From contig NZ_JBFNXW010000001.1 of NCBI RefSeq assembly GCF_040811775.1, positions 248,001 through 312,000 on the forward strand: a stretch of DNA of 64,000 nucleotides. The letters run 5' to 3'. The DNA comes from Balneola sp. MJW-20 (GTDB lineage Bacteria; Bacteroidota; Rhodothermia; Balneolales; Balneolaceae). Below the pieces are notes generated by a model. It was not told the origin of the DNA. It saw only the letters and a list, made by a program, of their open reading frames with translations, and ran no database searches. Positions 43,680 through 52,739 of the stretch are shown here, piece after piece; within the stretch, counting starts at the first letter, position 1, and the number at the start of each line of letters is the position of its first letter. The position numbers and the translations under genes are program-made.

Positions 43680-44201
43680 TTAGTCTGCGTAATAACTTCT
43701 GATGAACTGAAATGCGTACTCTTTCTCAGTTTCACCATTTGCAGTATTTCTTGTCAAAAACTCATTAGTTATGGTAACCGTAATCTGCTTCAGCGTTGAT
43801 TTAGATGTGGTTGGCTGAAGAGTGCTTGAATTCAGGTAGGTAACTTCACTAGATACGGTATAGTCTCCTTGTTCTGTAGTGATAGTACCTGACCAGCCAT
43901 CGTAATCATCAAAATCATCAAAAGTACTCCGGTCAGAAGTTGTTTCCCCCACATCTACTCCAATAGCAGTAAAGTCGGTAGGTATATTGATCGGTACGAA
44001 ACCAGTTACAGTTTCTTCATCAAATGCGGTTACTCTTGATTCTTCAATAATATTGTTAGCCAGGGCAATTACTTCGTATTCCAGTTCACCTTCAACGACC
44101 ATAGTGTCGTTTCGAAGGATCATTCTGTTGGCACTTAGAAGAATGGTGGAAAAGAGCACCATTGCGGCCATAGTAAAGATAATTTCTTGTGTATCGGTCA
44201 T
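43680..44201 (-). CDS. PilV-like pseudopilin-type membrane protein
   Basis: Protein of 173 residues with an N-terminal hydrophobic helix (IIFTMAAMVLFSTILLSANR, residues 7-26) preceded only by MTDTQE. The Glu at position 6 before the helix recalls the Glu5 of mature type IV pilins, but no leader or cleavage Gly exists. A helix (EYEVIALANNIIEESR) and a small beta-domain follow, with DYTVSSEVTYL and KQITVTITNEFL, the usual PilV/GspI arrangement. It is first of three similar genes. 227 bp of AT-rich sequence, with no feature I can name, separates it from the giant T9SS protein upstream. Confidence 0.55.
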   Translation of the reverse strand: MTDTQEIIFTMAAMVLFSTILLSANRMILRNDTMVVEGELEYEVIALANNIIEESRVTAFDEETVTGFVPINIPTDFTAIGVDVGETTSDRSTFDDFDDYDGWSGTITTEQGDYTVSSEVTYLNSSTLQPTTSKSTLKQITVTITNEFLTRNTANGETEKEYAFQFIRSYYAD

Positions 44202-44428
44202 TTTACTGCACCTTTTATAGTTTAAGAGGTAAAAGGGTAGCGGTTTGTTACGCTTTTAACTCAGATGGAAAATTCATTTTTTCCTGATCAATGTACAGTT
44301 AGATTGTTTTAAGGAGTACGTGTTCCCTTCTAATGTGTATTGGATAAACTTAAATTATTAAAATTCTTTAATAAATCAAGTTACAAATATTAGAGAGTCT
44401 TAATAATTATTCAGGAATAGCACCTTTA

Positions 44429-47400
44429 TCACTTAATCAGAGACATTTTTTTCACAAATGTACCGCCACTGGTAACAAGCCGATAGATATATATTCCGCT
44501 TGCCAGACCGCTGCTGCTCCATCGGATATCATGGTAACCTGCCTGGAAATTACGATCGGCAAGAGTAGCTACTTTTCTTCCGAGTACATCGTATACCTCA
44601 AGATTTACCGGTCCCTCAAGGGGTGTGGCAAAACGAATAGTAGTAGAGGCGTTAAAAGGATTGGGATAATTATTATATAATTCAAATGTGGAGGGTAGCC
44701 CGTCTGCATCTTCTCCGGGGAGGATATTCAGCATGAACCGTGAACTGCTGATCTTTGACCGGTTTTTTTCAATTAGTTTAAAATTATCAATCGTATTTCG
44801 GATAAATGATGCTTTTGAGCGGCTGCCGTTCAGGTTAAAAGAATAAGACACCTGCTCCTTCATGTTGATCTCCGTACCTGTCTCCCGGTCAATTAAAAGT
44901 ATGGTCCAGCCATCCGGTACATCCTGGAATACCGGCCACGATAGTTCAAATGGCCCGTTCAATGCCTGGCCCTGATCAAATCCTCCTACATACAGCGGGA
45001 TCTCAATCGGAATACCGAAATCGCGCGGTAAATTGTTGATGGAAATCTGTGTCCCGTCATTGAATAAAGTGTATAATTCAAGGTAGGTATCCGTATCGAA
45101 AGGCAGGAGACGATAGGCATCAAGTGTATCTTTACCATAACTGCCTTCCGCCTGGAAACTCATATGAGTGGTCTTACGCAGATCACCAGATTCCAGCAGT
45201 AACTCGATAACCGGTTTATCTTCCCGGACTTCTTTATAAAATGTACCACCCACAGTTTTTGTTTCTTTGTCAACTCTGAGACGGGGAGGACCATTACCAT
45301 TGGCTTTTACCCAAAACGCCTGGAAGGGTTTAACACGGCCTTCACCCAAAGACCCGGCGGTACCATTCCACGTTAGATAATCATTTGCACTTTCATCCCA
45401 GATATAGATCACATTATCCATATTCTGCTTGGTCCAGTTACCATCATCCCAGTCTATGGTGGCAGCAAATGGGTTGCCAACCAGATTCCACCCGGTATCG
45501 GCTTCAGGGGTGTAGGTTACCGGGAAGTTAAAGGAAAATCCGTTACCGTCGTTTTCTGATCCCAGAACATCAAGCGTATCGGGTAACGGGGTATTGTACA
45601 GTGGATCTGCAGGAATATCATCAAACAGATAAACAAAGTGTCCGCGACCTGCGGCTACCTGTTCTGAAGCGGATGAAGGTGCTCTGAAACGCTGATTGTC
45701 GGTGCCTTCAAAGGTTTCATCATAATAAAATACATTGGGCTGCAGAGTGTCACCTGGAAGAGAGCCAGTGGAGTAAAAAGCACCGTTATAGCCCTGGGTA
45801 ATGACTCCATCCAGAAAATTGCCATAATCGGTAGCCTGAGGAGATGAGAGCAATCTCCAGCCCTGATTACCGGTTATTTCTCTGAGAATGCGTAGATTTT
45901 GTGTATTTCCGGTCTGAACTGTACTAACAAGACTTAAGCCAGAGTTGAGAGTCAAGGTACCTGAAGAGAAAAAGAGGGTATCTGTAACAGTCAGATCATT
46001 TAGTACTTGCACACCGGCAGGGTTATCTATGGTAAGATTACGAAGACTGCTTATTCCTTCGATTAGTTGTAGATTACTACCATCAAGCCTTAATGCAGTA
46101 TTGGTTAATGATATACCGGTTCCATTAATATTACCGCTTAATCGAATAGAGGAGTTTACAGCATTTAAGGATCCGTTTAAGTTAATATCCCCGATAACGA
46201 AAAGTTCAGAACCTTCTATAAGATCGAGTCTTGTTCCCGGATCAATATTTAGGTCTGTAAATGTCTCAAAGAAGCCGTTTATTTCTAGATCATTTTGAAC
46301 GTTAATCAGATTGGCTGAAAAATCTCCGGCTATAGTTTGTTGGGAATCTCCATTCAGATTAACGGTCGAAGATCCTGCAATAAGGTTACTGATCGTTGAA
46401 TTACCGGCGATATTTAAGCTTCCGTTGATACTGGAGAAACTTCCCAAACCTGAAATTTCATTATTAATCGTAAGATTTCTCCCGGTTAATACTACACTGG
46501 CACCCGACTCAATCCTTAGAATATCCAGCACGGGATCTTCTCCGTCAATAATCGGGTAGTAAGTTTGTCCGCTCGGAATTAAGACTACCTGTCCGATCGT
46601 TGGTATTCCAAGAGACCATCTGGCTGGATTTCCCCAGTCCGTTCTTCCCGCAGGATTCCCGCCTCCGGAATTACCGTCCCAGACATTGAACAGTGAAAGA
46701 GTAATTACAGCGGTATCGCCGATAGGGCTTCCGTTTAATACGCCACTAACTGTAACATCAATGGGTAAAACTCCGGCTGTTAACTGGGCAGTATAGGTAC
46801 CGTTTCCATTATCAGTGACACTGCTTAAGGAAGCTCCGGTCGAGACATTAAGAACGACATTGTCACCACCCGTGGTCAACGAGTTTCCAAACTCATCAAA
46901 CAGCTGCACTGTAATGGAAGTGTTATCAGATCCGTCATTCTGCAAGAAATTTCTTCCCGGTGTAATCGTTGAATTTGCAGGGTCTGCCTCTGCAGGATTT
47001 ACATTAAAGACGTTACTGCTTCCGGATTCAGGATTTGCGGTCCAGCGGGCGTTTATTGAAGTGTTACCGGCCTTACTGATATTGATAGTATAGCTGCTTA
47101 ATAAACCGTCTGTGAAGTCAGGAGTACTCCCTTCGCCTATAATAAGATCAGCATCGGAACTTATGATGACATTCGAGTTTGTGCTGTCAAATTCAGTAAT
47201 AGTATTCCCAAAGGCATCCTTAGCGGTTATCTGTATATCGAAAGGAACTCCGGCAATCTGATCAGCAACAGGGCCGCCTCCAACCGCTTCAATCAGAAAA
47301 GTTGATAATGGGCCGTTGGTAAATATGATCTGTGGATTATTTGAGGGTACCGGTGAACTATCCAGGAAAACATTAATTATTGCTGATCCGGTATTATTTG

Positions 47401-49408
47401 GCGCTGTTATGGTAGCACTGTAGGTGCCGTCTCCATTATCGGTGACGGGTGAAAGAGTACCGATTCCTGATCTGCTTATTGTTACATTATCACCGCCGGC
47501 TTTTAAAGGGTTTCCAAATTCATCCCTCAAAGTGATCAGGATGTCTGCATTACCACTACCAGCAATAAGTGTATCGGTAGAGATGGAGAAAAAAGAACTG
47601 TCAGCCAATGCCTGAGCCGGATTAATAATGAAAGCATCACTGCTTCCACTTTCAGTACCGGCACTATTAGTAGCTGTTAGGATACCGTTCGGATCTGCTT
47701 TTAAGAGGGTGATGTCAACAGGATCCAGAACCCCGTTTACGAATGGTCCGAGGTTACTAACTGCTGTACCCGTAGAAAAAATGCTGTTAGTGCTCAGGTC
47801 TGCATTACCTGTAAAATTATCTTTTCCGTCACTTCCGTCCAGCAGGGCTCCGAACCCATCCACGGCTTCAATCCGTATGTTAAAGGGAATCCCGGCAGTC
47901 TGACTTCCTATATTTCCACCTGTTGTCGAGACCACTCTGAAACCGGCCAGTTGTCCGGCATTAGCAATTGTAAATGAATTACTTGGAACTGAATTATTTA
48001 ATCCATTCGAACTGGCATCAATGATCTTAGTGCCGGTCTGGTCAAAACTCAATGAGTTAAATACAGCCAACCCAGAAGCATTGGTTACAGCAGTATTTCC
48101 GCTGATGTTTCCCGTACCGGATACCAGATTGAGCGATACGGCAACACCCGGTTGTGTTACTGTGTTGGAATATTCATCTACTAATTGTATTTCAACCGAT
48201 GGGTCAAGAGCTGTGTTAAGTCCTGCATTGCCTGGCTGTACCAAAAATATAAGACTATCTGCCGGTGCAGGGTTTACGGTGACCGGATCGGATGTTACAG
48301 ATCCAAGCCCAGGGGAAGTGAATTCTAAAGTAATTACTTCGGATACCGTAGCAAAAAGATCGGCATAGTTGGCTAAACCGTTGGAGACTCTAACTGTTCT
48401 CGTACCGCTTAGGCTTCCGTTTCCTGTAAGAACAGAGGCGGTAACCAAAGAAAAATCATCGGTGGTAACCAAATTACTGAATGCATCACGGATTTCTACT
48501 ACTGGTTGAACAGGGAAGGCCTGACCGGCGGTCACACCAGAAGAAGGTTGAGTATTTATAGTTAGAGAAGCCGGGTCTGATGGAATCACAGTGATGGTGC
48601 CGGACAGAACGGCATTAATTCCTGCAACACTGGCCTGTATTTGTGTTGTACCAGTAAAATTTGCTGTGAGAGTAGCTGTATTACCTGATGAACTCAGATC
48701 AGCAGGGTTGATTCCGCCAGTATTATTGGTCAACGCCCAGCTGGCATTGGTTGTCCGCTTGAAATTGTTAAACTGATCACGGACGTTGGCATATACAGTT
48801 AAAGATTGCCCTGCTTCCAGATCCTGTTCAGCGACGAGGGTGCCGGATGCGTCCGGATCTGATTCTACCCGGACATTAGCATCTGCACCAGCTGTGATTG
48901 ATAAGGTACCGTAATTAATAGTACCGCCAGGAACAGAAGACCCTAAATTCCTGATATTACCACTGATCAAAGGTGTCCCTTGCGTAGGCCGGATCCTGAG
49001 ATTACCTATGCTTAGGGTATGAATATTATTCGGCGGTGAACCCGCACTGGAACCGTTAACACTAAACACTACCTCATCAGAGGTGCGACTGACGTAATTT
49101 GCAGTGATTCGCTGTGATTTTTGCGCCCCAACAGTGATAGTTGGGGTGGTCCCCCCGGTGTCCCATTCAAAACCGGTTGGAGCTTCCAGCCTTATTTGTC
49201 CTGCCTGAATTTGCCCCGGGGCAGTCTCAGTAATTATTGGACCATTAAGCGTGGTCCATGTGCCGGTCGCAAAATTATCTGCAGAAATTCCTGTACCTCC
49301 TGAAGCAGGAGTTACTGTTTGTGCATCTAAAGATACAGTCGTCAATACAGACAGTATTATCAGTATGCTTAATCGAACTGTCTTTGATATGTATTGGGAT
49401 CTTATCAA
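44429..49408 (-). CDS. Giant surface protein: Ig-like (Big_1/filamin-type) repeats and T9SS type A sorting domain
   Basis: Exported protein of 1659 residues. Signal peptide about 1-30 (ends SLDAQ). Several Ig-like repeats of invasin/filamin type cover about 190-920; two are nearly identical in plan, with RDEFGNPLKAGGDNVTIS and FDEFGNSLTTGGDNVVLN each followed by SxVTDNGxGTYxA. A repetitive beta-solenoid-like stretch follows at about 960-1180 (LTINNEISGLGSFSSINGSL). Next come a GWRLLSSP/GWNLVGNPF domain and finally a type A T9SS sorting domain at 1575-1659: YNNYPNPFNASTTIRFA, VYDVLGRKVATL, LASGIYIYRL and a basic MSLIK end. It is predicted to cross the outer membrane through SprA and become anchored or released, probably as an adhesin or appendage component. 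It is followed after 227 bp by the pseudopilin-like genes on the same strand. Confidence 0.88.
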   Translation of the reverse strand: MIRSQYISKTVRLSILIILSVLTTVSLDAQTVTPASGGTGISADNFATGTWTTLNGPIITETAPGQIQAGQIRLEAPTGFEWDTGGTTPTITVGAQKSQRITANYVSRTSDEVVFSVNGSSAGSPPNNIHTLSIGNLRIRPTQGTPLISGNIRNLGSSVPGGTINYGTLSITAGADANVRVESDPDASGTLVAEQDLEAGQSLTVYANVRDQFNNFKRTTNASWALTNNTGGINPADLSSSGNTATLTANFTGTTQIQASVAGINAVLSGTITVIPSDPASLTINTQPSSGVTAGQAFPVQPVVEIRDAFSNLVTTDDFSLVTASVLTGNGSLSGTRTVRVSNGLANYADLFATVSEVITLEFTSPGLGSVTSDPVTVNPAPADSLIFLVQPGNAGLNTALDPSVEIQLVDEYSNTVTQPGVAVSLNLVSGTGNISGNTAVTNASGLAVFNSLSFDQTGTKIIDASSNGLNNSVPSNSFTIANAGQLAGFRVVSTTGGNIGSQTAGIPFNIRIEAVDGFGALLDGSDGKDNFTGNADLSTNSIFSTGTAVSNLGPFVNGVLDPVDITLLKADPNGILTATNSAGTESGSSDAFIINPAQALADSSFFSISTDTLIAGSGNADILITLRDEFGNPLKAGGDNVTISRSGIGTLSPVTDNGDGTYSATITAPNNTGSAIINVFLDSSPVPSNNPQIIFTNGPLSTFLIEAVGGGPVADQIAGVPFDIQITAKDAFGNTITEFDSTNSNVIISSDADLIIGEGSTPDFTDGLLSSYTINISKAGNTSINARWTANPESGSSNVFNVNPAEADPANSTITPGRNFLQNDGSDNTSITVQLFDEFGNSLTTGGDNVVLNVSTGASLSSVTDNGNGTYTAQLTAGVLPIDVTVSGVLNGSPIGDTAVITLSLFNVWDGNSGGGNPAGRTDWGNPARWSLGIPTIGQVVLIPSGQTYYPIIDGEDPVLDILRIESGASVVLTGRNLTINNEISGLGSFSSINGSLNIAGNSTISNLIAGSSTVNLNGDSQQTIAGDFSANLINVQNDLEINGFFETFTDLNIDPGTRLDLIEGSELFVIGDINLNGSLNAVNSSIRLSGNINGTGISLTNTALRLDGSNLQLIEGISSLRNLTIDNPAGVQVLNDLTVTDTLFFSSGTLTLNSGLSLVSTVQTGNTQNLRILREITGNQGWRLLSSPQATDYGNFLDGVITQGYNGAFYSTGSLPGDTLQPNVFYYDETFEGTDNQRFRAPSSASEQVAAGRGHFVYLFDDIPADPLYNTPLPDTLDVLGSENDGNGFSFNFPVTYTPEADTGWNLVGNPFAATIDWDDGNWTKQNMDNVIYIWDESANDYLTWNGTAGSLGEGRVKPFQAFWVKANGNGPPRLRVDKETKTVGGTFYKEVREDKPVIELLLESGDLRKTTHMSFQAEGSYGKDTLDAYRLLPFDTDTYLELYTLFNDGTQISINNLPRDFGIPIEIPLYVGGFDQGQALNGPFELSWPVFQDVPDGWTILLIDRETGTEINMKEQVSYSFNLNGSRSKASFIRNTIDNFKLIEKNRSKISSSRFMLNILPGEDADGLPSTFELYNNYPNPFNASTTIRFATPLEGPVNLEVYDVLGRKVATLADRNFQAGYHDIRWSSSGLASGIYIYRLVTSGGTFVKKMSLIK

Positions 49409-49544
49409 TTCAGTTGCCGGTTCTGTGATGTCTGTTGGGGTAAAGACAGATTTTTAGTATCTGTGTGGCCGACAATTTAACAATTCGTAGATTTATAATG
49501 ATATTAGTTTGTTTTAATGAGTTATTGCAGCAAATAGAGGTCCC

Positions 49545-49578
49545 GTTGGGTAATAAAGTGATTCAATTCTTACTTTAG
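49545..49578 (+). promoter_or_regulatory. Candidate Bacteroidota-type promoter of the rml operon
   Basis: TTGG (49547-49550) is followed after about 20 bases by TACTTTAG (49571-49578). This resembles the TTTG / TAnnTTTG elements of Bacteroidota sigma-A promoters, with one mismatch in each. It ends 17 bp before the rmlA ATG. Assigned by eye only. Confidence 0.3.
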
Positions 49579-49595
49579 GGCAAAAATTTAAATAC

Positions 49596-50300
49596 ATGAA
49601 AGGAATAATACTGGCCGGCGGAACCGGTTCAAGGCTTTATCCTCTTACAAAGGTTACGAATAAACACCTTCTCCCGGTTGGGGATAAGCCTATGATCTAT
49701 CACCCGATCGAAAAGCTGACAGAAGCCGGGATCGAAGAGATTCTGATCGTTACAGGTACCGATCATATGGGTGATGTAGTGAATCTGCTGGGATCGGGTA
49801 AAGACTTTGGCTGCCGGTTTACTTACAAAGTTCAGGACGAAGCGGGAGGTATTGCTCAGGCACTGGGTCTGGCTGAGAATTTTGCCGGAAATGAGCCGTT
49901 TGTGGTTATTCTGGGTGATAATATCTTTGAAGCTTCATTACAGAGTGCTGTCAAAAACTACAGCGGAAGGGGTGCTCAGATCATGCTCAAAAAAGTAGCA
50001 GATCCCCAAAGATATGGGGTTGCTGAACTTGAGGGTCAAAAAGTGTTGTCTATTGAAGAAAAACCGGATAAGCCAAAATCGGATTATGCAGTAACCGGTA
50101 TCTATTTCTATGATTCTGAGGTTTTTGATTGTATCCGAAACCTCAAACCCTCCGGCAGAGGTGAACTCGAGATCACAGACGTAAACAATTATTATATACG
50201 TAACGGGTTGATGAAGAGTTCGATCATGATGGGCTGGTGGACCGATGCCGGAACGCCGGAGTCTTACCGTCTTGCAAATGAACTTGTGCAGAGATCATGA
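49596..50300 (+). CDS. rmlA: Glucose-1-phosphate thymidylyltransferase, short form
   Basis: Makes dTDP-glucose from glucose-1-phosphate and dTTP. The nucleotide-binding signature is MKGIILAGGTGSRLYPLTKV, followed by NKHLLPVGDKPMIYHPIE, VVILGDNIFE with the metal Asp, and LSIEEKPDKPKSDYAVTGIY. At 234 residues it is shorter than the common 290-residue RmlA because the C-terminal dimerisation/allosteric extension is missing, as in SpsI-like forms. First gene of a four-gene operon rmlA-D-C-B whose members all overlap by 4 bp; this one overlaps the rmlD start. Confidence 0.92.
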   Translation: MKGIILAGGTGSRLYPLTKVTNKHLLPVGDKPMIYHPIEKLTEAGIEEILIVTGTDHMGDVVNLLGSGKDFGCRFTYKVQDEAGGIAQALGLAENFAGNEPFVVILGDNIFEASLQSAVKNYSGRGAQIMLKKVADPQRYGVAELEGQKVLSIEEKPDKPKSDYAVTGIYFYDSEVFDCIRNLKPSGRGELEITDVNNYYIRNGLMKSSIMMGWWTDAGTPESYRLANELVQRS

Positions 50301-51160
50301 AATATCTCGTGATTGGAGCCGGCGGACAGCTGGGAAAACAGTGGGTTTCTGAGTTAGAAAGTCTTGACGTAGAATTTACCGCGTTAAACAGGAAAGCACT
50401 GGATATCTCTGATAGGTCTGCCATCAGAAAGGTATTAGAACAGGAGAAACCCCAGGTATTGGTCAACTGTGCTGCTTATACCAAAGTAGACCAGGCAGAA
50501 GATGAGCCCGAAAAAGCGGAGCTGATCAACGGTGTTGCACCCGGCGTCATTGCAGACATCTGTGCACAAAAGAACATTAAACTGATTCATTATTCCACTG
50601 ATTATGTATTTCGGGGTTCTGAAGAAGATGAACAAAAATACCCGACAGGATATCCAGAGGATGCACCTACAGACCCCGTAAATGAATATGGTAAAAGTAA
50701 ATTGATGGGTGAATCAGCAATAGTAAATTCAGGTGCCGACCATCTTATCATCAGGGTATCCTGGCTTTGCGGAGAATTTGGTAATAATTTCGTAAAAACC
50801 ATGCTAAGACTTGGATCAGAAAGGGATGAACTCAGTGTCGTAAATGATCAGGTGGGATGTCCCGCCTTTACTAAACCTGTTGTTAATAACACGCTTCAGC
50901 TGATACGGTCCTCTAAACAAGGAATCTTTCACCTGAGATCAGCAGGCAGGATCACCTGGTTCGACCTGGCTTCCGCTATTTTTAAGGAAAAATATATCAA
51001 TGTCAGTCTTAATGCCGTTTCTTCCGAAGCCTTTCCATCCAAAGCCAAAAGGCCTAACTTCTCGCTGCTTGGTATTGAAAAAGCAAAGGCCGTTGAGGGA
51101 GTCATAATAAATGACTGGAAATCAGACCTCAGTGAAATGTTGAATAATTTATCTGAATGA
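50297..51160 (+). CDS. rmlD: dTDP-4-dehydrorhamnose reductase
   Basis: Last step of dTDP-L-rhamnose synthesis: NAD(P)H reduction of the 4-keto sugar. The 287-residue short-chain dehydrogenase has the Rossmann motif YLVIGAGGQLGKQWVSEL, VNCAAYTKVDQAEDEPEKA (a strong RmlD mark), the catalytic Tyr-Lys in NEYGKSKLMGE, and STDYVFRG with its Ser/Thr. The terminal part RPNFSLLGIEKAK is typical for the substrate-binding domain. It overlaps rmlA and rmlC by 4 bp each. Confidence 0.95.
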   Translation: MKYLVIGAGGQLGKQWVSELESLDVEFTALNRKALDISDRSAIRKVLEQEKPQVLVNCAAYTKVDQAEDEPEKAELINGVAPGVIADICAQKNIKLIHYSTDYVFRGSEEDEQKYPTGYPEDAPTDPVNEYGKSKLMGESAIVNSGADHLIIRVSWLCGEFGNNFVKTMLRLGSERDELSVVNDQVGCPAFTKPVVNNTLQLIRSSKQGIFHLRSAGRITWFDLASAIFKEKYINVSLNAVSSEAFPSKAKRPNFSLLGIEKAKAVEGVIINDWKSDLSEMLNNLSE

Positions 51161-51705
51161 ACATTAAAAAGCTTTCGATCAGTGGACTTTACATCATCGA
51201 GCCCAGAGTGTTCGAAGATGACAGAGGCTACTTTTATGAGTCATACCGCCGATCTGTTTTTAAAGAAGCAGGTATACAGGTCTCATTTGTGCAGGATAAT
51301 GTTTCTCGCTCCCGGGCAGGAACACTCAGGGGATTACATTACCAGATCCGTAGTCCTCAGGCAAAACTTATACAGTGTCTGAAAGGACGAATACTTGATG
51401 TCGCTGTTGACCTGAGGCGTTCTTCAGATTCGTTTGGGAAATATTATAGTCTGGAACTTTCCGAATCTAACAAGAAGCAATTTTTCATCCCGGAGGGATT
51501 TGCCCATGGATTTAGTGTGCTGTCCGATGAGGCTATCATCAGTTATAAGTGTTCTGACTATTATAACCCGGAAGGCGAGAGGGGAATCCGCTGGGATGAT
51601 CCTTCAATCAGTATAGACTGGCGGGTCGAAGATTGTGTTCTGTCCGATAAAGACTGCAAACTACCTTACTTAAAAGAATTAGAAGAACAAGACCTGTTTA
51701 AATGA
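51157..51705 (+). CDS. rmlC: dTDP-4-dehydrorhamnose 3,5-epimerase
   Basis: Cupin-fold epimerase of 182 residues acting between RmlB and RmlD. The family marks are visible: GLYIIEPRVFEDDRGYFYES at the N-terminus, QDNVSRSRAGTLRGLHYQ with the catalytic His, ILDVAVDLRRSSDSFGKYY, and FFIPEGFAHGFSVLSDEA with the second His-containing strand, then KCSDYYNPEGERGIRWDDP. All key residues appear intact. It overlaps its neighbours by 4 bp on both sides. Confidence 0.96.
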   Translation: MNIKKLSISGLYIIEPRVFEDDRGYFYESYRRSVFKEAGIQVSFVQDNVSRSRAGTLRGLHYQIRSPQAKLIQCLKGRILDVAVDLRRSSDSFGKYYSLELSESNKKQFFIPEGFAHGFSVLSDEAIISYKCSDYYNPEGERGIRWDDPSISIDWRVEDCVLSDKDCKLPYLKELEEQDLFK

Positions 51706-52703
51706 AGATCATTGTAACCGGGGGAGCCGGATTTATCGGTTCGAACCTGATATTGTATTTACTTGAAAATAATCCTGAATGGCAGATCCTTAATCTGGAT
51801 AAGCTGACTTATGCTTCAGATCTGTCTTACCTAAAAACCCTGAAAAGCTCTGACCGATATCACTTTAAAAAAGTAGATCTTGTTGACCGAAAGGAAGTAA
51901 ACAAGATCGTTAAGCACTTCAAACCTGATGGCGTATTTCACCTGGCAGCGGAATCACATGTAGATAATTCCATTAAGGGCCCTGAACCTTTCATTCAGTC
52001 TAATGTAGTAGGTACTTTTAATATCCTTGAAGAGTGCAGGGTATTATGGGGAAGAGAAGAGTTTCAGGAAAGCGGTGCCAGGTTTCTTCATGTATCCACG
52101 GACGAAGTATACGGAGAGCTGGATGATGAGGGATATTTTACGGAGGAGACTCCCTATGCTCCAAATTCACCTTATTCAGCATCTAAAGCAGGAAGCGATA
52201 TGATCGTCAGAGCATACTATAAGACCTATGGTATGGATGTTGTAACCACCAACTGTTCCAATAATTATGGACCTCATCAGCATGATGAAAAGCTGATCCC
52301 CGTAGTAATACAAAAAGCGATAAACAAAGAACCGATACCGGTGTATGGAAAAGGAGAGAATGTCCGTGACTGGTTATTCGTGAAAGATCACTGTACAGCA
52401 CTGGAAAGGGTCTTTAAACAGGGAAGAGCTGGTGAGACCTACAACATAGGGGGAAATAACGAGTGGAAGAATATCGAGCTGGTCAGAAATATATGTGAGA
52501 TCCTGAATGAAGAAGTGGGTGAGGGGCCGGAAGGTGATTATAAAAATCTGATCAGTTTTGTAACGGACCGGCCGGGACATGATTTCCGGTATGCCATAGA
52601 TGCATCCAAGATTAAAAATGAGTTGGGATGGGAGCCTTCAACCGATTTTGATGGAATGCTAAGGGAAACAATTTTGTGGTACATATCGAAATACCGTTCC
52701 TGA
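51702..52703 (+). CDS. rmlB: dTDP-glucose 4,6-dehydratase
   Basis: NAD-dependent dehydratase of 333 residues forming the 4-keto-6-deoxy sugar. Motifs: KIIVTGGAGFIGSNLILYLL, HLAAESHVDNSIKGPEPFI, STDEVYGELDDEGYFTEET, the catalytic YSASKAGSDMIVRAYYKTYG, NCSNNYGPHQHDEKLIPVV and DRPGHDFRYAIDASK. These are diagnostic for RmlB rather than UDP-sugar epimerases. It is last of the operon; together the four enzymes supply dTDP-L-rhamnose for a surface polysaccharide or lipopolysaccharide. No glycosyltransferase or polymerase genes are adjacent in this window. Confidence 0.96.
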   Translation: MKIIVTGGAGFIGSNLILYLLENNPEWQILNLDKLTYASDLSYLKTLKSSDRYHFKKVDLVDRKEVNKIVKHFKPDGVFHLAAESHVDNSIKGPEPFIQSNVVGTFNILEECRVLWGREEFQESGARFLHVSTDEVYGELDDEGYFTEETPYAPNSPYSASKAGSDMIVRAYYKTYGMDVVTTNCSNNYGPHQHDEKLIPVVIQKAINKEPIPVYGKGENVRDWLFVKDHCTALERVFKQGRAGETYNIGGNNEWKNIELVRNICEILNEEVGEGPEGDYKNLISFVTDRPGHDFRYAIDASKIKNELGWEPSTDFDGMLRETILWYISKYRS

Positions 52704-52739
52704 ATCTGGAAGGATCACTAGCTAATTCTAATTAAATCA

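Noticed and set aside
45945..48776. Several plus-strand frames of 60-117 codons opposite the giant surface protein
   Set aside because: Repetitive Ig-domain coding generates open antisense frames; products are Val/Leu/Pro-rich without start context.
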